Below, in pieces: positions 1 to 13,807 of a stretch of 64,000 bases of DNA. This stretch comes from Calliopsis andreniformis (Eukaryota; Arthropoda; Insecta; Hymenoptera; Andrenidae): NCBI RefSeq assembly GCF_051401765.1, contig NW_027480422.1, forward strand, positions 13,782,001-13,846,000, read 5' to 3'. The first letter of the stretch is position 1, and each line of letters starts with the position of its first letter. The translations under genes were made by a program, and so were the position numbers. The notes under the pieces are model-generated. The model was given only the letters and a program-made list of their open reading frames with translations, did not search any database and was not told the DNA's origin.

Positions 1-728
1 TTCCGGGCAACCTAGGTTTCACTCTTGGGCGTTGCCCACCACACCGAATGGCTACGGCCTTAGAAGTCAATTCGAGAAGCATAAAATACAATATAAATAC
101 AACAGCTTTTCCATCGTATAAAATGAATAATTGCAAACAGTGTGGAGGTAATGGTCATTTCTACTTTCCGGGCAACCTAGGCTTCACTCTAGGGCGTTTC
201 GCCACCACATCGAATAGCTACGGCCTTAGAAGTCAACGTCTGAAGCATACAATATAATATAAATACAACAGTTTTTCCATCGTATAACAGGAATAATTGC
301 AAGCAGTGTGACAGACATGGTCATTTCTATGTTCCGGGCAACCTAGGCTTCAGTCTAGGGCGTTGCTCCACCACATCGAATAGCTACGGCCTTAGGAGTC
401 AACGCCAGAGGCATAAAATACAAAATAAATGCAACAGTTTTTCCAACGTATAACAAGAATAATTGCAACCAGTGTGAAAGTGATGGTCATTTCTACATTC
501 CGGGCAACCTAGGCTTCACTCTAGGGCCATGCTCCACCAGATCGAATAGTTAGGGCCTAAGAAGTCAACGACAGAAGCATAAAATACAATATAAATACAA
601 CAGTTTTTGCCTTGTATAACAGGAATAATTGCAACCAGTGTGAAAGCTATGGTCATTTCTACGTTCCGGGCAACCTAGGCTTCACTCTAGGGCGTTGCTC
701 CACCACATCGAATAGCTACGGCCTTAGA
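1..728 (+). repeat. Copy 1 of an 11-monomer-offset duplication (partial, at window edge)
   Basis: This stretch matches 1,826-2,553 at an offset of 1,825 bp, with only scattered substitutions seen. Both copies open with a monomer one base short, GGGCGTTGCCCACCACACCG, where most copies read GTTGCTCCACCAGATCG. The match stops near 728, where copy 1 switches to the ACACAACGCCATAACTATAA type and copy 2 continues as AAGTCAACGCCTGAAGC. The left end runs off the window, so the unit may be larger. Confidence 0.85.
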
Positions 729-1825
729 ACACAACGCCATAACTATAAAATACAATATAAATACAACAGTCTTTCCATCGTATAAAACGAATAATTGAAA
801 CCAGTCTGATAGTTATGTTCATTTCTACGTCCCGGGCAACCTAGGCTTCACTCTAGGGCGCTGCTCCACCAGATCTAATAGTTAGGGCCTAAGAAGTCAA
901 TGCCAGAAGCATAAAATACGATATATGTATAACAGTTTTTCCATCGCATAAAATGAGTAATTGCAACCAGTGTGAAAGTAACGGCCATTTCTACGTTCCG
1001 GGAATCCTAGACTTAACACAGAGACATTGCTCCACCAGATCGAATACATGGGGCCTTAGAAGTCAACGCCAGAAGCATAAAGTACATTAAAAATCCAACA
1101 GTTTGTCCATCGTATAACAGGAATAGTTGCAACCAGTGTGAAAGCTATGGTCATTTCTACGTTTCGGGCAACCTAGGCTTCACTCTAGGGCGTTGCTCCA
1201 CCACATCGAATAGTTAGGGCCTTAGAAGACAACGCCAGAAGCATAAAATACAATATAAATACAACAGTTTTTCCACCGTATATAATGTATATTTGCAAAC
1301 AGTGTGAAAGTAAAGGTCATTTCTACGTTCCGGGCAACCTAGGTTTCGCTGTCGGGCGTTGCTCCACCAGATCGAAGAGCTAGGGACTTAGAAGTCAACG
1401 CCAGAAGCATAAAATACAATAAAAATACAACAGTTTTTCCATCGTATAAAAGGAATAATTGCAACCAGTGTGAAAGTAATGGTCATTTCTACGTTCCGGG
1501 CAAACTAGGCTTCACTCTAGTGCATTGTTCCACCAGATCGAATAGTTAGGGCCTAAGAAGTCAACGCCAGAAGCATAAAATACAATATAAATACAACAGA
1601 TTTTCCATCGTATATAATGTATATTTGCAAACAGTGTGGAAGTAAAGATTATTTCTACGTTCCGGGCAACCTAGGTTTCGCTGTAGGGCGTTGCTCCACC
1701 AGATCGAATAGCTAGGGACTTAGAAGTCAACGCCAGAAGCATAAAGTACAATAAAAATACAACAGTTTTTCCATCGTATAAAAGGAATAATTGCAACCAG
1801 TGTGAAAGTAATGGTCATTCCTACG

Positions 1826-2553
1826 TTCCGGGCAACCTAGGTTTCACTCTTGGGCGTTGCCCACCACACCGAATGGCTACGGCCTTAGAAGTCAATTCGA
1901 GAAGCATAAAATACAATATAAATACAACAGCTTTTCCATCGTATAAAATGAATAATTGCAAAAAGTGTGGAGGTAATGGTCATTTCTACTTTCCGGGCAA
2001 CCTAGGCTTCACTCTAGGGCGTTTCGCCACCACATCGAATATCTACGGCCTTAGAAGTCAACGTCTGAAGCATACAATATAATATAAATACAACAGTTTT
2101 TCCATCGTATAACAGGAATAATTGCAAGCAGTGTGAAAGACATGGTCATTTCTACGTTCCGGGCAACCTAGGCTTCACTCTAGGGCGTTGCTCCACCACA
2201 TCGAATAGCTACGGCCTTAGGAGTCAACGCCAGAGGCATAAAATACAAAATAAATACAACGGTTTTTCCATCGTATAACAAGAATAATTGCAACCAGTGT
2301 GAAAGTGATGGTCATTTCTACATTCCGGGCAACCTAGGCTTCACTCTAGGGCCATGCTCCACCAGATCGAATAGTTAGGGCCTAAGAAGTCAACGACTGA
2401 AGCATAAAATACAATATAAATACAACAGTTTTTGCCTTGTATAACAGGAATAATTGCAACCAGTGTGAAAGCTATGGTCATTTCTACGTTCCGGGCAACC
2501 TAGGCTTCACTCCAGGGCGTTGCTCCACCACATCGAATAGCTACGGCCTTAGA
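1826..2553 (+). repeat. Copy 2 of the 1-728 block
   Basis: Four to five monomers matching 1-728, including the shared one-base deletion in the first monomer. Differences are single bases, such as AAAAAGTGTGG here against AAACAGTGTGG in copy 1. It leads directly into the 2,515-4,760 higher-order unit. Confidence 0.85.
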
Positions 2554-4760
2554 AGTCAACGCCTGAAGCATAAAATATAATATAAACACAACAGTTTTTC
2601 CATCGCATAACAGGAATAATTGCAACCGGAGTGAAGGTGATGGTCATTTCTACGTCCCGTGCAGCCTAGGCTTCACTCTAGGGCGTTGCTCCACGAGAGC
2701 GAATAGCTAGGGACTTAGAAGTCAACGCTAGAAGCATAAAATAAAATTAAAATGCAACAGTTTTTCCATCGTATAAAACGAGTAATTGCAACCAGTATGA
2801 ATGTTATGGTCATTTCTACGTTCCGGGCAACCTAGGCTTCACTCTAGGGCGTTGGTCCACCAGATCCAATAGCTAGGGCCTAAGAAGTCAACGCCAGGAA
2901 CACCAAATACAAGATAAATACAACAGTTTTTCCATCGTATAAAACGAATAATTGCTACCAGTATGAAAGCAATGGTCATTTCTACGTTCCGGGCAACCTA
3001 GGCTTCACTCTAGGGCGTTGCTCAACCACATCGAATAGCTACGGCCCTAGAACACAACGCCATAACTATAAAATACAATATAAATACAACAGTCTTTCCA
3101 TCGTATAAAACGAATAATTGAAACCAGTCTGATAGTTATGTTCATTTCTACGTCCCGGGCAACCTAGGCTTCACTATAGGGCGCTGCTCCACCAGATCTA
3201 ATAGTTAGGGCCTAAGAAGTCAACGCCAGAAGCATAAAATATAATATAAGTACAACAGTTTTTCCACCGTATAACAGGAACAATTGCAACCAGTGTGAAG
3301 GTAACGGCCATTTCTACGTTCCGGGCATCCTAGACTTAACACTGAGCCATTGCTCCGCCAGATCGAATACATAGGGCCTTAGAAGTCAACGCCAGAAGCA
3401 TAAAGTACATTAAAAATCCAACAGTTTGTCAATCTTATAACAGGTATAATTGCAACCAGTGTGAAAGTAATGGTCATTTCTACGTTCCGAGCAACCTAGG
3501 TTTCGCTCTGTGGCGTAGCTCCACCTCATCGAATAGTTAGGGCCTTAGATGTCAATGCCAGAAGCATAAAATACAATACAAATACAACAGCTTTTCCATT
3601 GTATAAAATGAATACTTGCAAACAGTGAGGAAGTAATGGTCATTTCTACGTTCCGTGCAACCTATGCTTCACTGTAGGGCGTTGCTCCACCAGATCGAAT
3701 AGTTAGGGCCTAAGAAGTCAACGCCAGAAGCATAAAATGCAATATAAATACAACAGTTTTTCCCTTGTATAACAGAAATAATTGCAACCAGTGTGAAAGC
3801 TATGGTCATTTCCACGTTCCGGGCAACCTAGGCTTCACTCTAGGGCGTTGCTCCACCACATCGAATAGTTAGGGCCTTAGAAGTCAATGCCAGAAGCATA
3901 AAATACAATATAAATACAACAGTTTTTCCACTGTATAATATGAATAATTGCAAACAGTGTGGAAGTAATGGTCACTTCTGCGTTCCGGGCAACCTAGGCT
4001 TCACTCTAGGGCGTTGGTCCACCAGATCCAATAGTTAGGGCCTAAGAAGTCAACGCCAGGGGCACCAAATACAAAATAAATACAACAGTTTTTCCATCGT
4101 ATAATACGAATAATTGCAACCAGTATGAATGTTATGGTCATTTCTACGTTCCGGCCAACCTAGGCTTCACTCTAGGGCGTCGGTCCACCAGATCCAATAG
4201 CTAGGGCCTAAGAAGTCAACGCCAGGTACACCAAATACAAGATAAATACAACAGTTTTTCCATCGTACAAAACGAATAATTGCAACCAGTATGAAAACTA
4301 TGGTCATTTCTATGTTCCGGGCAACCTAGGCTTCACACTAGGGCGTTGCTCAACCACATCGAATAGCTACGGCCCTAGAACACAACGCCATAACTATAAA
4401 ATACAATATAAATACAACAGTCTTTCCATCGTATAAAACGAATAATTGCAACCAGTCTGATAGTTATGGTCATTTCTACGTCCCGGGCAACCTAGGCTTC
4501 ACCATAGGGCGCTGCTCCACCAGATCGAATAGTTAGGGCCTAAGAAGTCAACGCCAGAAGTATAAAATACGATATATGTACAACAGTTTTTCCATCGTAT
4601 AAAATGAATAATTGCAACCAGTGTGAAAGTAACGGCCATTTCTACGTTCCGGGCACCCTAGACTTAACACTGAGCCATTGCTCCGCCAGATCGAATACAT
4701 AGGGCCTTAGAAGTCAACGCCAGAAGCATAAAATACGATATATGTACAACAGTTTTACCA
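2515..4760 (+). repeat. Domain A higher-order unit, copy A1
   Basis: Starting around CATCGAATAGCTACGGCC at 2,531, the monomer order matches 5,669-7,750. The offset is 3,154 bp (19 monomers) up to about 3,925 and 2,988 bp (18 monomers) from about 4,083 on. The difference of exactly 166 bp means this copy holds one monomer (about 3,925-4,083) that the second copy lacks. Local divergence around 3,235-3,300 suggests patchy conversion. Confidence 0.8.
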
Positions 4761-5340
4761 TCGTATAACAGGAATAATTGCAACCAGAGTGAAGGTGATG
4801 GTCATTTCTACGTCCCGGGCAACCTAGGCTTCACTCTAGGGCGTTACTCCACGAGATCGAATAGCTAGGGACTTAGAAGTCAACTCTAGAAGCATAAAAT
4901 AAAATAAAAATACAACAGTTTTTCCATCGTATAAAACGAATAATTGCAACCAGTATGAATGTTATGGTCATTTCTACGTTCTGGGAAGCCTAGGCTTCAC
5001 TCTAGCGCGTGGGTCCACCAGATCCAATAGCTAGGGCCTAAGAAGTCAATGCCAGAAGCATAAAATGCCATATAAATACATCAGTTGTTCCACTGTATAA
5101 TACGAATAATTGCAAACAGTGTGGAAGTAATGGTCATTTCTACGTTCCGGGCAACCTAGACTTCACCCTAGGGCGTGGCTCCACCAGATCGAATAGTTAG
5201 GGCCTAAGAAGTCAATGCCAGAAGCATAAAATACGATATATGTATAACAGTTTTTCCATCGCATAAAATGAGTAATTGCAACCAGTGTGAAAGTAACGGC
5301 CATTTCTACGTTCCGGGAATCCTAGACTTAACACAGAGAC

Positions 5341-7337
5341 ATTGCTCCACCAGATCGAATACATAGGGCCTTAGAAGTCAACGCCAGAAGCATAAAGTAC
5401 ATTAAAAATCCAACAGTTTGTCCATCGTATAACAGGAATAATTGCAACCAGTGTGAAAGCTATGGTCATTTCTACGTTCCGGGCAACCTGGGCTTCAGTC
5501 TAGGGCGTTCGTCCACCACATCGAATAGTTAGGGCCTTAGAAGTCAATGCCAGAAGCATAAAATGCAATATAAATACAACATTTTTTCCACTGTATAATA
5601 TGAATAATTGCAAAGAGTGTGGTAGTGATGGTCATTTCTACGTTCCGGGCAACATAGGCTTCACTCTAGGGCGTTGCTCCACCACATCGAATAGCTACGG
5701 CCTTAGAAGTCAACGCCTGAAGCATAAAATATAATATAAATACAACAGTTTTTCCATCGCATAACAGGAATAATTGCAACCGGAGTGAAGGTGATGGTCA
5801 TTTCTACGTCACGGGCAACCTAGGCTTCACTCTAGGGCGTTGCTCCACGAGATCGAATAGCTAGGGACTTAGAAGTCAACGCTAGAAGCATAAAATAAAA
5901 TTTAAATGCAACAGTTTTTCCATCGTATAAAACGAGTAATTGCAACCAGTATGAATGTTATGGTCATTTCTACGTTCCGGGCAACCTAGGCTTCACTCTA
6001 GGGCGTTGGTCCACCAGATCCAATAGCTAGGGCCTTAGAAGTCAACGCCAGGATCACCAAATACAAGGTAAATACAACAGTTTTTCCATCGTATAAAACG
6101 AATAATTGCTACCAGTATGAAAGCAATGGTCATTTCTACGTTCCGGGCAACCTAGGCTTCACTCTAGGGCGTTGCTCAACCACATCGAATAGCTACGGCC
6201 CTAGAACACAACGCCATAACTATAAAATACAATATAAATACAACAGTCTTTCCATCGTATAAAACGAATAATTGCAACCAGTCTGATAGTTATGTTCATT
6301 TCTACGTCCCGGGCAACCTAGGCTTCACTCTAGGGCGCTGCTCCACCAGATCTAATAGTTAGGGCCTAAGAAGTCAATGTCAGAAGCACAAAATACGATA
6401 TATGTATAACAGTTTTTCCATCGCATAAAATGAGTAATTGCAACCAGTGTGAAAGTAACGGCCATTTCTACGTTCCGGGAATCCTAGACTTAACACAGAG
6501 ACATTGCTCCACCAGATCGAATACATAGGGCCTTAGAAGTCAACGCCAGAAGCATAAAGTACATTAAAAATCCAACAGTTTGTCAATCATATAACAGGTA
6601 TAATTGCAACCAGTGTGAAAGTAATGGTCATTTCTACGTTCCGAGCAACATAGGTTTCGCTCTGTGGCGTAGCTCCACCACATCGAATAGTTAGGGCCTT
6701 AGATGTCAATGCCAGAAGCATAAAATACAATATAAATACAACAGCCTTTCCATTGTATAAAATGAATACTTGCAAACAGTGAGGAAGTAATCGTCATTTC
6801 TACGTTCCGTGCAACCTAGGCTTCACTGTAGGGCGTTGCTCCACCAGATCGAATAGTTAGGGCCTAAGAAGTCAACGCCAGAAGCATAAAATGCAATATA
6901 AATACAACAGTTTTTCCCTTGTATAACAGAAATAATTGCAACCAGTGTGAAAGCTATGGTCAGTTCCACGTTCCGGGCAACCTAGGCTTCACTCTAGGGC
7001 GTTGCTCCACCACATCGAATAGTTAGGGCCTTAGAAGTCAATGCCAGAAGCATAAAATACAATATAAATACAACAGTTTTTCCATCGTATAATACGAATA
7101 ATTGCAACCAGTATGAATGTTATGGTCATTTCTACGTTCCGGGCAACCTAGGCTTCACTCTAGGGCGTCGGTCCACCAGATCCAATAGCTAGGGCCTAAG
7201 AAGTCAACGCCAGGAACACCAAATACAAGATAAATACAACAGTTTTTCCATCGTACAAAACGAATAATTGCAACCAGTATGAAAGCTATGGTCATTTCTA
7301 CGTTCCGGGCAACCTAGGCTTCACTCTAGGGCGTTGC
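5341..7337 (+). repeat. 12-monomer block, copy 1 (offset 4,648 bp)
   Basis: About 1,997 bp matching 9,989-11,985 at an offset of 28 monomers with very few differences (for example CTTCAGTC here against CTTCACTC in copy 2 near 5,495). The left edge is set by CGGGAATCCTAGACTTAACA here against CGGGCATCCTGGACTTAACT there. The right edge lies where this copy continues as GTTGCTCAACCACATCG and the other as GTTGGTCCACCAGATCC. Confidence 0.85.
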
Positions 7338-7750
7338 TCAACCACATCGAATAGCTACGGCCCTAGAACACAATGCCATAACTATAAAATACAATATAAA
7401 TACAACAGTCTTTCCATCGTATAAAACGAATAATTGCAACCAGTCTGATAGTTATGGTCATTTCTACGTCCCGGGCAACCTAGGCTTCACCATAGGGCGC
7501 TGCTCCACCAGATCGAATAGTTAGGGCCTAAGAAGTCAACGCCAGAAGTATAAAATACGATATATGTACAACAGTTTTTCCATCGTATAAAATGAATAAT
7601 TGCAACCAGTGTGAAAGTAACGGCCATTTCTACGTTCCGGGCATCCTAGACTTAACACTGAGCCATTGCTCCGCCAGATCGAATACATAGGGCCTTAGAA
7701 GTCAACGCCAGAAGCATAAAATACGGTATATGTACAACAGTTTTACCATC
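5669..7750 (+). repeat. Domain A higher-order unit, copy A2
   Basis: Matches 2,515-4,760 with one whole monomer missing relative to it. Its first part, to about 7,337, is also nearly identical to 9,989-11,985, so it shares sequence with two other blocks at different offsets. This gives nested rather than simple periodic higher-order structure. Confidence 0.8.
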
Positions 7751-9151
7751 GCATAAAATGAATAATCGCAAACAGTATGAAGGTAATGTTCATTTCTACG
7801 TTCCGGGCAACCTATGCTTCACTCTAGCGCGTTGCTCCACCAGATCCAATAGTTAGGGCCTAAGAAGTCAACGCCAGGAGCACCAAATACAAAATTAATA
7901 CAACAGTTTTTGCATCCTATAAAACGAATAATTGCAACCAGGATGAAAGTTATGGTCATTTCTACGTTCCGGGCAACCTAGGCTTCACCCTAGGGCGTTG
8001 CTCCACCTGGTCGAATAGTTAGGGCCTGAGAAGTCAACGCCAGAAGCATAAAATACAATATAAATACAACATCTTTTCCACCGTATACAATGTACATATG
8101 CAAACAGAGTGAAAGTAAAGGTCATTTCTACGTTCCGGGCGACCTAGGCTTAACCATAGGGCGTTGCTCCACCAGATCGAATAGTTAGAGACTTAGAAGT
8201 CAACGACCGAAGCATGAAATACAAAATAGATAGAACAGTTTTTCCATTGTATAGAACGAATAATTGCAAACAGTGTGAAGGTAATGGTCATTTCTACGTT
8301 CCGGGCAACCTAGGCTTCACTCTAGGGCGTTGTTCCACAATATCGAATAGCTAGCGCCTTAGAGGTCACCGCCTGAAGCATAAAATACAATAAAAATAGA
8401 ACAGTTTTTTCATCGTATAACAGGAATAATTACAACCAGAGTGAAAGTATTGGTCATTTCTACGTTTCGGGCGACCCAGGCTTCACTCTAGGGCGTTGCT
8501 CCACCAGATCGAATAGCTAGGGCCCTAGAAGTCAGCGCCCGAAAACTAAAATACAATAAAAATACAACAGTTTTTCCATCGTATAACGGGAATAATTGCA
8601 GCAAATGTGAAAGTGATGGTCATTACCACGTTCCGGGCAACCTAGGCTTCACTCTAGGGCGTTGGTTCACCAGATCCAATAGTCAGGGCCTAAGAAGTCA
8701 ACGACAGAAGGATAAAATACAATAAAGATACAACAGCTCTTCCATCGTATAACAGGAATAATTGCAGCCAGAGTGAAGGTGATGGTCATTTCTACGTTCC
8801 GGGCAACCTAGGCTTCACCCTAGGGCGTTGGTCCAGCAGATCGAATAGCTAGGGCCTTAGAAGTCAACCCCAGAAGCATAAAATACAATATAAGTACAAC
8901 AGTATTTCCACCGTATAAAGCGAGTAATTGCAACCAGTGTGAAAGTAATGGCCATTTCTACGTTCCGGGAATACTAGACTTAACTCTGAGGCATTGCTCC
9001 TCCAGATCGAATACATAGGGCCTTAGAAGTCAACGCCAGAAGCACAAAGTACAATCAAAATCCAACAGTTTGTCCATCGTATAACAGGAATAATTGCAAC
9101 AAGCGTGAAGGTAATGGTTATTTCTACGTTCCGGGCAACCTATGGTTCACT

Positions 9152-10985
9152 CTAGGGCGTTGGTCCACCAGATCCAATAGTAAGGGCCTAAGAACTCAAC
9201 GACAGAAGCACCAAATACAAAATAAAGGCAACAGTTTGTCCATTGTATAAAACGAATAATTGAAACCAGTGTGAAATTTATGGTCATTTCTACGTTCCGC
9301 ACTACCTAGACTTCACCCCTGGGCGTTGCTCCACCAGATCCAATAGTTAGGACCTAAGAAGTCAGCGCCAGAAGCATAAAATACAAAATAGATACAACAG
9401 CTTTTCCATCGTATATAATGTATATTTGCAAACAGTGTGAAAGTAAAGGTCATTTCTACGTTCCGGGCAACCTCAGCTTAACTGTAGGGCGTTTCTCCAC
9501 CAGATCGCATAGTTAGGGACTTAGAATTCAACGCCAGAAGCATAAAATAGAATAAAAATGCAACAGTTTTTCCATCGTATAACAGGAATAACTGCAACCA
9601 GTGTGAAAGTACAGGTCATTTCTACTTTCCGGGCAACATAGGCTTCACTCTAGGCCGGTGCTCCACCAGATCAAATAGTTAGGACCTAAGAAGTCAACGC
9701 CATAAGCATAAAATACAATATAAATTCACCAGCTTTTCCATCGTATATAATGTATCTTTGCAAACAGTATGAAAGTAACAGTCATTTCTACGTTCCGGGC
9801 AGCCGAGGCTTCACCCTAGGGCGTTGCTCCACCAGTTCAAATAGCAAGGGACTTAGAAGTCTGCGCCGGAAGCATAAAATACAATATAAATACAATAGTC
9901 TTTCCATCGTATAAAACGAGTAATTGCAACCAGTGTGAAAGTAATGGCCATTTCTACGTTCCGGGCATCCTGGACTTAACTCTGAGGCATTGCTCCACCA
10001 GATCGAATACATAGGGCCTTAGAAGTCAACGCCAGAAGCATAAAGTACATTAAAAATCCAACAGTTTGTCCATCGTATAACAGGAATAATTGCAACCAGT
10101 GTGAAAGCTATGGTCATTTCTACGTTCCGGGCAACCTGGGCTTCACTCTAGGGCGTTCGTCCACCACATCGAATAGTTAGGGCCTTAGAAGTCAATGCCA
10201 GAAGCATAAAATGCAATATAAATACAACATTTTTTCCACTGTATAATATGAATAATTGCAAAGAGTGTGGTAGTGATGGTCATTTCTACGTTCCGGGCAA
10301 CATAGGCTTCACTCTAGGGCGTTGCTCCACCACATCGAATAGCTACGGCCTTAGAAGTCAACGCCTGAAGCATAAAATATAATATAAATACAACAGTTTT
10401 TCCATCGCATAACAGGAATAATTGCAACCGGAGTGAAGGTGATGGTCATTTCTACGTCACGGGCAACCTAGGCTTCACTCTAGGGCGTTGCTCCACGAGA
10501 TCGAATAGCTAGGGACTTAGAAGTCAACGCTAGAAGCATAAAATAAAATTTAAATGCAACAGTTTTTCCATCGTATAAAACGAGTAATTGCAACCAGTAT
10601 GAATGTTATGGTCATTTCTACGTTCCGGGCAACCTAGGCTTCACTCTAGGGCGTTGGTCCACCAGATCCAATAGCTAGGGCCTTAGAAGTCAACGCCAGG
10701 ATCACCAAATACAAGGTAAATACAACAGTTTTTCCATCGTATAAAACGAATAATTGCTACCAGTATGAAAGCAATGGTCATTTCTACGTTCCGGGCAACC
10801 TAGGCTTCACTCTAGGGCGTTGCTCAACCACATCGAATAGCTACGGCCCTAGAACACAACGCCATAACTATAAAATACAATATAATTACAACAGTCTTTC
10901 CATCGTATAAAACGAATAATTGCAACCAGTCTGATAGTTATGTTCATTTCTACGTCCCGGGCAACCTAGGCTTCACTCTAGGGCG
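9152..10985 (+). repeat. 11-monomer block, copy 1 (offset 2,822 bp)
   Basis: Matches 11,974-13,807 at an offset of 17 monomers. The start is marked by GGTCCACCAGATCCAATAGT followed by AAGGGCCTAAGAACTCAACG. The end lies where this copy reads GGGCGCTGCTCCACCAGATC and the other GGGCGTTGCTCCACCACATC. Near-identity suggests a recent event. Confidence 0.85.
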
Positions 10986-11985
10986 CTGCTCCACCAGATC
11001 TAATAGTTAGGGCCTAAGAAGTCAATGTCAGAAGCACAAAATACGATATATGTATAACAGTTTTTCCATCGCATAAAATGAGTAATTGCAACCAGTGTGA
11101 AAGTAACGGCCATTTCTACGTTCCGGGAATCCTAGACTTAACACAGAGACATTGCTCCACCAGATCGAATACATAGGGCCTTAGAAGTCAACGCCAGAAG
11201 CATAAAGTACATTAAAAATCCAACAGTTTGTCAATCATATAACAGGTATAATTGCAACCAGTGTGAAAGTAATGGTCATTTCTACGTTCCGAGCAACATA
11301 GGTTTCGCTCTGTGGCGTAGCTCCACCACATCGAATAGTTAGGGCCTTAGATGTCAATGCCAGAAGCATAAAATACAATATAAATACAACAGCCTTTCCA
11401 TTGTATAAAATGAATACTTGCAAACAGTGAGGAAGTAATGGTCATTTCTACGTTCCGTGCAACCTAGGCTTCACTGTAGGGCGTTGCTCCACCAGATCGA
11501 ATAGTTAGGGCCTAAGAAGTCAACGCCAGAAGCATAAAATGCAATATAAATACAACAGTTTTTCCCTTGTATAACAGAAATAATTGCAACCAGTGTGAAA
11601 GCTATGGTCAGTTCCACGTTCCGGGCAACCTAGGCTTCACTCTAGGGCGTTGCTCCACCACATCGAATAGTTAGGGCCTTAGAAGTCAATGCCAGAAGCA
11701 TAAAATACAATATAAATACAACAGTTTTTCCATCGTATAATACGAATAATTGCAACCAGTATGAATGTTATGGTCATTTCTACGTTCCGGGCAACCTAGG
11801 CTTCACTCTAGGGCGTCGGTCCACCAGATCCAATAGCTAGGGCCTAAGAAGTCAACGCCAGGAACACCAAATACAAGATAAATACAACAGTTTTTCCATC
11901 GTACAAAACGAATAATTGCAACCAGTATGAAAGCTATGGTCATTTCTACGTTCCGGGCAACCTAGGCTTCACTCTAGGGCGTTGG
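9989..11985 (+). repeat. 12-monomer block, copy 2
   Basis: Near-identical to 5,341-7,337. Its first ~1 kb recurs a third time at 12,811-13,807 (offset 2,822 bp). The block therefore takes part in two duplications of different size, showing successive events within the array. Confidence 0.85.
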
Positions 11986-13807
11986 TCCACCAGATCCAAT
12001 AGTAAGGGCCTAAGAACTCAACGACAGAAGCACCAAATACAAAATAAAGGCAACAGTTTGTCCATTGTATAAAACGAATAATTGAAACCAGTGTGAAATT
12101 TATGGTCATTTCTACGTTCCGCACTACCTAGACTTCACCCCTGGGCGTTGCTCCACCAGATCCAATAGTTAGGACCTAAGAAGTCAGCGCCAGAAGCATA
12201 AAATACAAAATAGATACAACAGCTTTTCCATCGTATATAATGTATATTTGCAAACAGTGTGAAAGTAAAGGTCATTTCTACGTTCCGGGCAACCTCAGCT
12301 TAACTGTAGGGCGTTTCTCCACCAGATCGCATAGTTAGGGACTTAGAATTCAACGCCAGAAGCATAAAATAGAATAAAAATGCAACAGTTTTTCCATCGT
12401 ATAACAGGAATAACTGCAACCAGTGTGAAAGTACAGGTCATTTCTACTTTCCGGGCAACATAGGCTTCACTCTAGGCCGGTGCTCCACCAGATCAAATAG
12501 TTAGGACCTAAGAAGTCAACGCCATAAGCATAAAATACAATATAAATTCACCAGCTTTTCCATCGTATATAATGTATCTTTGCAAACAGTATGAAAGTAA
12601 CAGTCATTTCTACGTTCCGGGCAGCCGAGGCTTCACCCTAGGGCGTTGCTCCACCAGTTCAAATAGCAAGGGACTTAGAAGTCTGCGCCGGAAGCATAAA
12701 ATACAATATAAATACAATAGTCTTTCCATCGTATAAAACGAGTAATTGCAACCAGTGTGAAAGTAATGGCCATTTCTACGTTCCGGGCATCCTGGACTTA
12801 ACTCTGAGGCATTGCTCCACCAGATCGAATACATAGGGCCTTAGAAGTCAACGCCAGAAGCATAAAGTACATTAAAAATCCAACAGTTTGTCCATCGTAT
12901 AACAGGAATAATTGCAACCAGTGTGAAAGCTATGGTCATTTCTACGTTCCGGGCAACCTGGGCTTCACTCTAGGGCGTTGGTCCACCACATCGAATAGTT
13001 AGGGCCTTAGAAGTCAATGCCAGAAGCATAAAATGCAATATAAATACAACATTTTTTCCACTGTATAATATGAATAATTGCAAAGAGTGTGGTAGTGATG
13101 GTCATTTCTACGTTCCGGGCAACATAGGCTTCACTCTAGGGCGTTGCTCCACCACATCGAATAGCTACGGCCTTAGAAGTCAACGCCTGAAGCATAAAAT
13201 ATAATATAAATACAACAGTTTTTCCATCGCATAACAGGAATAATTGCAACCGGAGTGAAGGTGATGGTCATTTCTACGTCACGGGCAACCTAGGCTTCAC
13301 TCTAGGGCGTTGCTCCACGAGATCGAATAGCTAGGGACTTAGAAGTCAACGCTAGAAGCATAAAATAAAATTTAAATGCAACAGTTTTTCCATCGTATAA
13401 AACGAGTAATTGCAACCAGTATGAATGTTATGGTCATTTCTACGTTCCGGGCAACCTAGGCTTCACTCTAGGGCGTTGGTCCACCAGATCCAATAGCTAG
13501 GGCCTTAGCAGTCAACGCCAGGAACACCAAATACAAGGTAAATACAACAGTTTTTCCATCGTATAAAACGAATAATTGCTACCAGTATGAAAGCAATGGT
13601 CATTTCTACGTTCCGGGCAACCTAGGCTTCACTCTAGGGCGTTGCTCAACCACATCGAATAGCTACGGCCCTAGAACACAACGCCATAACTATAAAATAC
13701 AATATAAATACAACAGTCTTTCCATCGTATAAAACGAATAATTGCAACCAGTCTGATAGTTATGTTCATTTCTACGTCCCGGGCAACCTAGGCTTCACTC
13801 TAGGGCG
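11974..13807 (+). repeat. 11-monomer block, copy 2
   Basis: Near-identical to 9,152-10,985. It begins exactly where the 12-monomer block 9,989-11,985 ends (around GTTGGTCCACC at 11,971), so the end of one duplication is the start of the next. Differences are few: CGTTGG at 12,977 against CGTTCG at 10,155, and TTAGCAGTC at 13,504 against TTAGAAGTC in the source. Confidence 0.85.

Noticed and set aside
571..600. TATAAATA and AATAAA motifs as promoter or polyadenylation signals
   Set aside because: They are part of the AT-rich half of nearly every monomer, vary freely between AATATAAATAC, AATAAAAATAC and AAAATAAATAC, and have no associated gene. Satellite transcription is possible but not shown by sequence.
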